Of a stretch of DNA of 26,938 bases, positions 7,755 to 14,128 are shown piece after piece; position 1 is the stretch's first letter, and every line of letters starts with the position of its first letter. The notes beneath the pieces were generated by a model. It had not been told where the DNA came from, ran no database searches, and saw only the letters and a list, made by a program, of their open reading frames with translations. Origin of the DNA: a virus; the IMG/VR virus record IMGVR_UViG_3300025314_000087, positions 1-26,938 of that record; one strand, given 5' to 3'. The translations under genes and the position numbers were made by a program.

Positions 7755-8510
7755 ATGCGAGGGCGCGGACGTTCGCGGCGACGGACCGATTTAGCGGCGA
7801 TTCGGTTTGCAGCCGAGCCGGCGTCCGACTTCCCGTCGTCCATGCCGTCTTCGGAGCCGGCGTCCGACTTCCCGTCGTCCATGCCGTCTTCGGAGCCGGC
7901 GTCCGACTTCCCGTCGTCCATGCCGTCTTCGGAGCCGGCTCCGTTGGTTCCGGCGATCTGGAATTCCGCCGACAAGTCGGCGTCGATTACATTGACCAAT
8001 GGCGATCTAACGGCGGATTCCGGAGCCTATGGGTTCACCGGAGTCCGGGCGAACCTTAGCAAGACGGCGGGAAAATTCTATTGTGAGTTTTCCGCCAACG
8101 CCATGGACGATAATGACTCCGGCATCGGTGTGGTACTGGCGAGCGCGAGCCTAGGCGGACTGCGCAAAGGCGGCGCGGGTCCAATCGTTTATACAACGGT
8201 CATCTATAGCAACTTCGGTGGCCCCGGATCGGTGTTGACGAACATCGTGGGCAACACTCTTTGCATGGCCGTGGACTTGGACGCGCGGAAGGCATGGTTC
8301 CGCACGAATAACGGAAATTGGAACGGTAGTCCGTCCGACGATCCGGCGACCGGCGCGGGTGGAATCGATTATTCGAGTTACATATCTGCCGGCGCAGCGA
8401 TGATGCCGGGCATGGCGGCGAGTACCCCGAATATTGGGACAACGGCGAACTTCGGGGCGAGCGCCTACAGCTATACCCCGCCATCCGGATACGGGAATTG
8501 GGAAGAGTGA
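7755..8510 (+). CDS. SPRY-domain spike or fibre protein with tandem-repeat linker
   Basis: A 251-aa protein in three parts: a very basic N-terminus (MRGRGRSRRRTDL), a Pro/Ser/Glu linker of three exact 13-residue repeats (EPASDFPSSMPSS), and a 181-residue SPRY-like beta-sandwich from residue 69 to the end. The SPRY part shows KFYCEFSANAMDDNDSGIGV, LCMAVDLDARKAWFRTNNGNW and TANFGASAYSYTPPSGYGNW, typical of phage fibre SPRY domains that bind surface glycans or proteins. A nearly identical domain starts the adhesin at 19986. The ATG at 7755 was chosen over a TTG at 7707 that overlaps the previous gene; there is no clear ribosome binding site, so translation is probably coupled. Position suggests a head- or neck-attached decoration, but a tail location is not excluded. 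Confidence 0.7.
   Translation: MRGRGRSRRRTDLAAIRFAAEPASDFPSSMPSSEPASDFPSSMPSSEPASDFPSSMPSSEPAPLVPAIWNSADKSASITLTNGDLTADSGAYGFTGVRANLSKTAGKFYCEFSANAMDDNDSGIGVVLASASLGGLRKGGAGPIVYTTVIYSNFGGPGSVLTNIVGNTLCMAVDLDARKAWFRTNNGNWNGSPSDDPATGAGGIDYSSYISAGAAMMPGMAASTPNIGTTANFGASAYSYTPPSGYGNWEE
7815..7931 (+). repeat. Three perfect 39-bp tandem repeats in the spike linker
   Basis: Units at 7815-7853, 7854-7892 and 7893-7931 are identical and in frame, each encoding EPASDFPSSMPSS. A fourth partial copy begins at 7932. Exact identity even at silent positions indicates recent expansion or ongoing slippage. Confidence 0.97.
7959..8501 (+). repeat. SPRY-domain duplication, copy 1
   Basis: This 543-bp stretch aligns without gaps to 20001-20543. 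The encoded 181-residue domains differ at 13 positions by my count (about 93% identity), with a central run of about 90 residues unchanged. Confidence 0.95.
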
Positions 8511-8511
8511 C

Positions 8512-8868
8512 ATGGGAATTGATTTTCAATCTCTATTATACGAACCAATTTACACTTTGCAGGGTGTGACCGTATTACTCACACTTGGTAATGGTGCCGA
8601 ATATGATTCGCTTACGGCGTTGGACAAAACGACTGGAGTCGAAGTTGGCGACCATGCGGAAGTTCCGACCATTCAACCGGCCGCCGCGTTTCGAATCAAA
8701 GAGCTAATCGACCGGGGGTTAATCTTGGAAGATTTGCTTGGGGCAACGTTGGAAATGAACGAATGGCTTTGGACGGTTCGGAATTACAAGCTTAAGCCGA
8801 GTCCCAATGGCCAGGACGACGGGGAAGTTTTCTTGATCTTGGATGAACGGCGAAAGGTGACGCCATGA
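8512..8868 (+). CDS. Probable head-tail connector (stopper-like) protein
   Basis: A 118-aa protein I do not recognise with certainty. Size and outline resemble lambda gpFII-type stoppers: N-terminal helix (FQSLLYEPIYTL), a beta strand region (GVTVLLTLGNGAEYDSLTALD), a charged loop, RIKELIDRGLILEDLLGATLEM with the 'define the limits of a value' look of FII/tail-joining folds, and the C-terminal NEWLWTVRNYKL...EVFLILDERRKV. The ATG lies 1 nt after the spike stop. Its own stop overlaps the next start as ATGA. A head-tail joining protein is otherwise missing between portal and tail genes, which supports the call. It could instead be another structural accessory protein. Confidence 0.5.
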   Translation: MGIDFQSLLYEPIYTLQGVTVLLTLGNGAEYDSLTALDKTTGVEVGDHAEVPTIQPAAAFRIKELIDRGLILEDLLGATLEMNEWLWTVRNYKLKPSPNGQDDGEVFLILDERRKVTP

Positions 8869-9215
8869 CTCCCGGTGTTTATGATTTCGATCTTGTTCGC
8901 GGAACGACTTCGCCTTTCGTCTTTCAATTGAAGACGACGGATGACGCAGGCGTTGAAACGAACATGCCTTATGAAGATGTTCGGTTGACCCTGTACGCTA
9001 ACGGGGAATTTTTGTTTCGGAAATCGCTCGCCGACGATACGCTTGAATCTGATTCGGATAACGCCGAAATCATGTGGACGCCGACTGTTGAGGAGTCGCG
9101 TTTAATTCCGCAAGGCCGCAATACCCGTTACGAAGTTGAAGTTCGGTATGCCGGCGGGCAAGAGGTTTATCTTGTCGGCGTGATTACCGGACTCGGAGGG
9201 CTGAATGATGACTGA
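8865..9215 (+). CDS. Small beta-domain virion protein upstream of collagen-like fibre
   Basis: A 116-aa protein of the common phage small-domain type: YDFDLVRGTTSPFVFQLK, DVRLTLYANGEFLFRK, an acidic middle, AEIMWTPTVEESRLIPQG, then RYEVEVRYAGGQEVYLVGVIT. This strand order looks like the immunoglobulin-like or BppU-N-like domains that often sit just upstream of fibre genes and may anchor or fold them. Function is inferred only from that likeness and from the next gene, a collagen-like fibre whose start overlaps it by 8 nt. GGAGGG near its end (9195-9200) serves the fibre gene. Confidence 0.5.
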   Translation: MTPGVYDFDLVRGTTSPFVFQLKTTDDAGVETNMPYEDVRLTLYANGEFLFRKSLADDTLESDSDNAEIMWTPTVEESRLIPQGRNTRYEVEVRYAGGQEVYLVGVITGLGGLNDD

Positions 9216-11109
9216 CGTTGTAGTAAAGGTCATCAAACGAATTGTGAATCCCATTCCGCCAAAACCGACCGGCGTAGTGAAGGTAATTGCACGCGGTCCG
9301 CGTGGGCCAAAAGGTGAAGACGGGGCAACGTTAGTCGGCGAGGGCGCGCATATTTACCAAGGGTCCGGCGTGCCCGATTCCGCTCTTGGGGCGGATAATG
9401 AATGGTACATTGATAGCGATACCGCTGATATGTATCAAAAACAAGACGGGACATGGGAATATATTTTGACGATCTTAGGCCCGCAAGGTCCAGCGGGTCC
9501 GGCAGGCGAAGACGGGCAATTGCTTGTCGGTGAGGGCGCAAATATTCTTACCGGCGATGGGGTGCCAAGTGATTCTATTGGCACGGATGCCGATCTTTAT
9601 CTTGATAATGTCGGGGATGACATTTACAAAAAAGTTTCGGGCCATTGGGAATTCCAAACGAATATCAGAGGATCGGCAGGCCCCGAAGGAATTCAAGGGC
9701 TGCAAGGTAATCCCGGATCGAATGGGACGAATGGATGGACGCCGGTTTTTGCCGTTGTCGTGGACGGCTCGCGTAATGTGTTGCAAGTTGTCGATTGGAC
9801 AGGCGGCAGCGGTACGAAACCGGCGACCGGAAAATATGTCGGGGCAACAGGTCTTGTTATTCTGATTGCCGATGCGGTCAATATTCGCGGTGCGCAAGGC
9901 GCGGCGGGCGCAGCGGGTGCGGACGGCGCGGATGGGGCGGACGGCCCGGCCGGAGCGGACGGGGCCGATGGTGTCGGCAATGCTTGGCGTTCCGGATCGG
10001 GAGCGCCTTCGGATTCGCTTGGCATCAATGGCGATCTATATTTGGACACCGTGACGGACGACGTTTATCAGAAAGCCGCCGGCACCTACGGCATCGTTGC
10101 GAATATTAAAGGTGCGGCCGGCGCGGATGGTGCGGACGGCGCGGACGGTGCCGATGGCATCGGCAATGCGTGGCGTTCCGGATCGGGAGCGCCTTCGGAT
10201 TCGCTTGGCATTAACGGCGATCTATATTTGGACACGGCGACGGACGACGTTTATCAGAAAGCCGCCGGCATCTATAGCGTCATTACGAATATTCACGGGA
10301 CTGCCGGCGCGGATGGTGCGGACGGCGCAGACGGTGCCGATGGCATCGGCAATGCTTGGCGTTCCGGATCGGGAGCGCCTTCGGATTCGGTCGGTATCGA
10401 CGGCGATCTATATTTGGACACCGTGACGGACGACGTTTATCAGAAAGCCGCCGGCACCTACAGCGTCATTACGAACATCAAAGGCAATACAGGCGCAGAC
10501 GGTGCAGACGGCGCGGACGGGGCCGATGGCGTCGGCAATGCTTGGCGGTCCGGGTCGGGAGCGCCTTCCGATTCGCTTGGGATCAACGGCGATCTATATT
10601 TGGACACCGTGACGGACGACGTTTATCAGAAAGCCGCCGGCACCTACAGCATCGTTGCGAACATCAAAGGTTCGAATGGTGCAGCGGGTGCAGACGGCGC
10701 GGACGGCGCGGATGGTGCCCCCGGTTCGGCCGGGACGACTCAAATCGTTGTCGAAATTGATGGGAACGGAAACGTAATCACCACAGGTTTGAAAGGATTT
10801 TTGCCTCTTAAGTTTGCGGGTACGATCACATCGGCAACGCTTGTGGCAGATCGCGCGGGGGCCATCGTTGTCGATATATGGAAATGCACTTATGCGCAAT
10901 TCGACGCGGGCGCGACCCATCCCGTCACGGGTGATAAGATCACGTCCAGCACACCGCCGACAATTACGGCGTCAAATACCAAAGCTCAAGATACAACGCT
11001 TGCTAGTTGGACCACGACTTTCGCGGATGGTGATCTGTATGGGTTCAATGTGAATAGCTGTACTACGATTCAAAAGGCGTGGCTTATTCTTGCGATTACC
11101 CGGAGTTGA
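9208..11109 (+). CDS. Collagen-like fibre protein with 62-residue modules
   Basis: A 633-aa fibre. The N-terminal 30 residues (VVKVIKRIVNPIPPKPTG) look like an attachment segment. Then GPRGPKGEDGA begins a series of Gly-X-Y blocks (GADGADGADGADG, GPAGPAGEDG) alternating with a globular insert of the form WRSGSGAPSDS-G-GDLYLDT-TDDVYQKAAGTY-NIKG. Two diverged and four near-identical modules are visible. The last ~125 residues form a non-collagenous beta domain (GFLPLKFAGTITSATLVAD, IVVDIWKCTYAQF, TIQKAWLILAITRS) likely to be the trimerisation or receptor-binding tip. Collagen-like triple helices are known in phage fibres. Start codon: GGAGGG at 9195-9200 fits ATG 9208 (7 nt) better than ATG 9205. 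The location suggests a head, neck or tail-side fibre; which one cannot be told. Confidence 0.85.
   Translation: MTDVVVKVIKRIVNPIPPKPTGVVKVIARGPRGPKGEDGATLVGEGAHIYQGSGVPDSALGADNEWYIDSDTADMYQKQDGTWEYILTILGPQGPAGPAGEDGQLLVGEGANILTGDGVPSDSIGTDADLYLDNVGDDIYKKVSGHWEFQTNIRGSAGPEGIQGLQGNPGSNGTNGWTPVFAVVVDGSRNVLQVVDWTGGSGTKPATGKYVGATGLVILIADAVNIRGAQGAAGAAGADGADGADGPAGADGADGVGNAWRSGSGAPSDSLGINGDLYLDTVTDDVYQKAAGTYGIVANIKGAAGADGADGADGADGIGNAWRSGSGAPSDSLGINGDLYLDTATDDVYQKAAGIYSVITNIHGTAGADGADGADGADGIGNAWRSGSGAPSDSVGIDGDLYLDTVTDDVYQKAAGTYSVITNIKGNTGADGADGADGADGVGNAWRSGSGAPSDSLGINGDLYLDTVTDDVYQKAAGTYSIVANIKGSNGAAGADGADGADGAPGSAGTTQIVVEIDGNGNVITTGLKGFLPLKFAGTITSATLVADRAGAIVVDIWKCTYAQFDAGATHPVTGDKITSSTPPTITASNTKAQDTTLASWTTTFADGDLYGFNVNSCTTIQKAWLILAITRS
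9976..10719 (+). repeat. Four 186-bp tandem repeats in the collagen-like gene
   Basis: GGCAATGC landmarks occur at 9976, 10162, 10348 and 10534, an exact 186-bp period (62 codons). Copies are very similar in the insert; the collagen part varies mostly at silent sites, and the last copy's collagen segment (GSNGAAGADGAD) differs. Two more degenerate copies precede (about 9340-9700). Confidence 0.95.
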
Positions 11110-11112
11110 TCG

Positions 11113-11769
11113 GTGGCAGTTGCATTTCAAAATGTGAATGGTACAAATTCGTCGGGCACGACCGGCACGACGGCTATGCCAACGGGCATTACAGCGGGTG
11201 ATCTTTTGATTTCGGAATTTTTTCTTCCGCTCGATAAAACTCTTTCGATCAGCGGAACCGGATGGGAAATTATAAATCAAATTAATAGTGCCGGCGGGAA
11301 TTATACGTATGGCATTGCGCGCAAAATTGCGACGGCAAGTAACCCGTCGCCAACGTGGTCTTGGGATGGGACCAATACTCAATTCGCGGCGAATTGCTGG
11401 CGCTTCAATGGCGTGTATGGGAATGCGCCGATTGGTGCAGCGCGGATTGCTTTAGATGGGTCCGGATCAAGTACGGCGGCAGGTTGCGCGGCAGTCAAAG
11501 CTACATCAGCCGCCGCTTATATGGCTTCCTTTTGTTCCGTGAGTACAAATCAAATAGTGCCGACTCCGACAAACTATACAAGTCGGAATGAATTTCATTC
11601 AAGTAATCCGGTTGTGTCATCGCAACGCATGTCGTCCAGGGCACTTACGAATGGGGGCGATGATTCCGGTAGTAGCGTCGTCACAATCACAGCCGCGAAA
11701 TGGGGTGCAAGCTTAATTGAAATTCGTTCGCAAGCGCCGGATAAATGCCGAATTCGAATGGTGTGGTAG
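11113..11769 (+). CDS. Lectin-like beta-sandwich virion protein
   Basis: A 218-aa Gly/Ser/Thr/Asn-rich protein with a strand pattern of phage fibre jelly-roll domains: AGDLLISEFFLPLDKTLSISGTGWEIINQ, YGIARKIATASNPSPTWSWDG, CWRFNGVYG. Such domains are found as receptor-binding or decoration parts of tail fibres and secreted surface proteins. The start is GTG at 11113, 3 nt after the fibre stop, with GGAG at 11102-11105 inside the end of the fibre gene, so translation is probably coupled. It may be a partner or cap of the collagen-like fibre. Specific function is unknown. Confidence 0.5.
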   Translation: MAVAFQNVNGTNSSGTTGTTAMPTGITAGDLLISEFFLPLDKTLSISGTGWEIINQINSAGGNYTYGIARKIATASNPSPTWSWDGTNTQFAANCWRFNGVYGNAPIGAARIALDGSGSSTAAGCAAVKATSAAAYMASFCSVSTNQIVPTPTNYTSRNEFHSSNPVVSSQRMSSRALTNGGDDSGSSVVTITAAKWGASLIEIRSQAPDKCRIRMVW

Positions 11770-11775
11770 GGGATC

Positions 11776-12258
11776 ATGACCGACAAACGCGACCTTATCT
11801 TGGAACGGCTTGCCGCTTTGTTGCAAGAGTGCGTGGACGATTCTAAGAGTTTTTTCAGGAATACGGATACGGTTCCAGAAAAACGTCGCCCGGCGATTTT
11901 GATGGTGGATGCGGACGAAGAGCTTGACCCACGATTTGCGAATCCGCCGGGGAACCGGCTGCCGAATGCGGCGCAGATCATGGCGGCGAAACCGCAAACA
12001 TTCCTATATCTGGACGGAAAACCGGATTTTGTGGATGGCCAATCCACCGACGAAAATGGCGTCGGAAAGAAGCTGAATGCCTTTAGAATCAAGGTACTTC
12101 GGAAGGTCTTGAACGATCAAACCTTAATTGATCTATGCGTACCCGGCGGCATAAAATACGATGGATTCATGACGGGTCTAGCGTCGGGTCGTTCACTAGA
12201 GGGCGAGGCGCAGTTACATTTGACCTTCGCATACGCGCTCTTCCCGTCGAAACTCTAA
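11776..12258 (+). CDS. Probable tail terminator protein
   Basis: A 160-aa protein directly before the tube protein, the place of lambda gpU-type terminators that cap the finished tail tube. The N-terminal helix RDLILERLAALLQECV followed by KRRPAILMVDADEELD and a later PQTFLYLDG strand match the usual outline of these proteins (helix, then a P-A-I-hydrophobic-x-D-acidic strand). The helix LNAFRIKVLRKVLNDQTLIDL and a final LEGEAQLHLTFAYAL strand complete the fold. A weak AGGGG precedes the ATG. A neck or tail completion role would be the alternative. Confidence 0.6.
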   Translation: MTDKRDLILERLAALLQECVDDSKSFFRNTDTVPEKRRPAILMVDADEELDPRFANPPGNRLPNAAQIMAAKPQTFLYLDGKPDFVDGQSTDENGVGKKLNAFRIKVLRKVLNDQTLIDLCVPGGIKYDGFMTGLASGRSLEGEAQLHLTFAYALFPSKL

Positions 12259-12273
12259 CCGGAGGCTATCCAA

Positions 12274-12801
12274 ATGCCCACCGCCCCGAACATTGAAAAC
12301 TATTATATCGGCAAAGGCAAAGTGTCGTTCAAGAAGACGGGCGAGTCCGAATATCGCGACCTTGGCAACGTCACGACTTTCGAGCTTACGCCGAATCTGA
12401 CGACGCTCCCACATTTTTCGTCACGCGAAGGCGTTAAGACGAAAGACCGAACCGTTGTGACGGAAAAATCGTTGACCGTCCGGCTTGTCACCGATGAATG
12501 GGACGTGGAAAATCTGCGGCTCGCGCTCTTGGGCGGCGAAACGGAAGTGGATTCCAACGGCCGCACCACGTTTGAAATTTTCAAATCCAACGCGGTGTCC
12601 GGTGCGCTTCGCTTCGAAGGTACGAACGAAGTGGGTCCGCGTTACCAATACGATCTGAATAAAGTGGACTTCGTTCCGCAAAATGCGGTCAATCCACTGT
12701 CCGAAGAGTGGGGCACTTTGGAATTGCAGGGCGAGGCGGCGAAAGACGCCGGATCGTTCGGCACCGTTACGCTCTTGGGCGAGGAAGCTTCGTCCACGTA
12801 A
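12274..12801 (+). CDS. Major tail tube protein
   Basis: A 175-aa protein forming the stacked hexamer rings of the tail. Evidence: N-terminal YYIGKGKVSFKKTGESEYRD LGNV type opening, a TTFELTPNLTTLPHFSSREGVKTKD region that matches tube proteins of siphoviruses (a value-plus-comparison loop), TEKSLTVRLVTDEWDVENLRLALLGG, and a C-terminal strand EWGTLELQGEA. A strong GGAGG at 12261-12265 lies 8 nt before the ATG. It sits between the terminator and the assembly chaperones, as expected. Codon use is biased like the capsid genes. Confidence 0.85.
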   Translation: MPTAPNIENYYIGKGKVSFKKTGESEYRDLGNVTTFELTPNLTTLPHFSSREGVKTKDRTVVTEKSLTVRLVTDEWDVENLRLALLGGETEVDSNGRTTFEIFKSNAVSGALRFEGTNEVGPRYQYDLNKVDFVPQNAVNPLSEEWGTLELQGEAAKDAGSFGTVTLLGEEASST

Positions 12802-12839
12802 CCGCTTCGCTGCAACACCATATGACAGGAAGGTACAAG

Positions 12840-13253
12840 ATGGTTGCTTTGACAGATATCGCCCCGTCCACGCGGACAGTTCCCGTGGACGGGAAAGACG
12901 TTTCGGTGTTCGGTGTATCGGCGCAGGGCATCGCGTCTCTTCTAGGTGAATTCCCGCAACTCCAAAAAATATTCGTCGGCGAGCAAGCGCAGCTAACGCC
13001 GATGGGACTTGTGCAGGCGGTGCCGGAGGCGGTGGCTTCCATTATCGCGGCGGGATGCGGACAACCCGGTGATAAAGAGGCGATCAAGGTTGCGGCACGG
13101 CTTGCGCTGCAAGCGCAGCTTGATTTGCTGAATGTCATTATTGATCTGACGATGCCGGCGGGTATCGGCCCTTTCGTGGACGCTCTAAACGCGGTGTTCG
13201 TCAAACTCGGGCTAGGCGACCTTACCAAGGTGCCGGGTACGAAATCGGCGTAG
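12840..13253 (+). CDS. Tail assembly chaperone, lambda gpG-like (pre-tape-measure)
   Basis: A 137-aa mostly helical protein: VFGVSAQGIASLLGEFPQLQKIF, QLTPMGLVQAVPEAVASIIAAGC, then DKEAIKVAARLALQAQLDLLNVIIDLTM and VDALNAVFVKLGLG. This is the outline of the first of the two pre-tape-measure chaperones that coat the tape measure during assembly. AGGAAGG at 12827-12833 lies 6 nt before the ATG. The second chaperone frame starts right at its end in the -1 frame, as in lambda G/GT. Function inferred from position, size and composition. Confidence 0.75.
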   Translation: MVALTDIAPSTRTVPVDGKDVSVFGVSAQGIASLLGEFPQLQKIFVGEQAQLTPMGLVQAVPEAVASIIAAGCGQPGDKEAIKVAARLALQAQLDLLNVIIDLTMPAGIGPFVDALNAVFVKLGLGDLTKVPGTKSA

Positions 13254-13264
13254 CCATTGAAGCC

Positions 13265-13453
13265 TTGATTGCCGAAGGGCATCGGCCGTCAGACGTTTGG
13301 AGCTACACACCGCGCCAGATCAAGGCGTTCCAATTCCTTGCCATCCTTCGGCAGCGGAAGCGGGACGCCAAACAATTGACTCTTCAAACGCTCGCCGCGC
13401 GTGGCAATATGCGGGAGTTGGATAAAGAGTTTAAGAGGTTGACGCGGGAATGA
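13265..13453 (+). CDS. Tail assembly chaperone, T-like frame (likely made by frameshift)
   Basis: A 62-codon frame with only a TTG start and no convincing ribosome binding site. It stays open upstream past 13200, and reading it from 13238 gives YEIGVAIEALIAEGHRPSDVWSY, which looks like real protein and joins naturally to the G-like frame ending VPG. RPSDVWSYTPRQIKAF and the following basic helices resemble short tail-assembly chaperones. Relative to the G-like gene this is a -1 frame, as in lambda GT. I find no X-XXY-YYZ heptamer in the overlap, so either the slip site is unusual (candidate G-GGT at 13235-13238) or it is translated separately. The stop overlaps the next gene as ATGA. Confidence 0.65.
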   Translation: MIAEGHRPSDVWSYTPRQIKAFQFLAILRQRKRDAKQLTLQTLAARGNMRELDKEFKRLTRE

Positions 13454-14124
13454 GCAAAACCCTAACCATCATCCTGGACGATATTTCCGTCTATATGGAA
13501 CGGGCGATCAATGACATGATCGATCCGGTGGCGAAGGCCGCGACGAAAGCCGTCTATACGGCGGGGCGGAATACCCAAGCGCGCGGACGACATGCCATTG
13601 GAGCGTCCGGGCTTACAACGAAATGGGAAAATGCGTTGCGATTGCGGGTCTATCCGGTCGGAAAGGACTCGGTGAATCCGGCGGCGTTCATTTATCATAA
13701 AATCCCTTTTGCGGGTGTTTTTGAAACCGGCGCGACGATCCACGGGAATCCGCTTTTGTGGCTGCCTTTGGCCACGACGCCGAAGACTGGAATCGGAAAA
13801 GGCCATACAACTCCAAAACTTTTGCAATCAAAAGGCATTCACCTTTTCACCATCAATCGGTCGGGGAAGCCGCCGTTGCTTGCTGCCGATATTCCGGCTT
13901 TCAATCCGCACGCTCGCCGCAAAGAGCGTATGTCTTTGTATAAGGTTCGGGCTGCCTTACTTGGCAAGAAGTCCGCTCAAGGGAAGGCCGTTCGCGCGGT
14001 GCCCCTTTTCATTGGCAAGCCTAGTATCACGATTCCAAAGAAGTTTGATATTGCGGCCATTACTGCGTCGGAGCGCGACCGGCTTGGGCAATATTACGTT
14101 GTGAACTTGAATGCGTTAGGATAG
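13450..14124 (+). CDS. DUF6441-like tail completion/neck protein
   Basis: A 224-aa basic protein. The middle IYHKIPFAGVFETGATIHGNPLLWLPL is the recognisable core of the DUF6441-type family of phage minor structural proteins, and the preceding Arg-rich helix (AGRNTQARGRHAIGASGL) fits as well. The C-terminal half repeats a similar hydrophobic-basic pattern (PLFIGKPSITIPKKFDI). Such proteins are usually encoded next to tail genes; here it lies between the chaperones and the tape measure, overlapping the former by 4 nt. GAGG near 13435 is a weak binding site, so coupling is likely. The molecular role is unknown. Confidence 0.65.
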   Translation: MSKTLTIILDDISVYMERAINDMIDPVAKAATKAVYTAGRNTQARGRHAIGASGLTTKWENALRLRVYPVGKDSVNPAAFIYHKIPFAGVFETGATIHGNPLLWLPLATTPKTGIGKGHTTPKLLQSKGIHLFTINRSGKPPLLAADIPAFNPHARRKERMSLYKVRAALLGKKSAQGKAVRAVPLFIGKPSITIPKKFDIAAITASERDRLGQYYVVNLNALG

Positions 14125-14128
14125 CGCC

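Noticed and set aside
7807-7995. Arg/Ser repeat frame over the 39-bp repeats
   Set aside because: Another frame of the same tandem repeats; the in-frame SPRY gene explains the region.
7815-10719. Tandem repeats considered as a CRISPR array
   Set aside because: Repeats are contiguous, coding and in frame, with no unique spacers.
9795-10760. Several Arg-rich repetitive frames inside the collagen-like gene
   Set aside because: They are out-of-frame readings of the 186-bp repeat with no start signals of their own.
12708-12839. Upstream extension of the G-like chaperone into the tube gene
   Set aside because: ATG 12840 has a strong AGGAAGG site; the extension is an out-of-frame reading of the tube gene.
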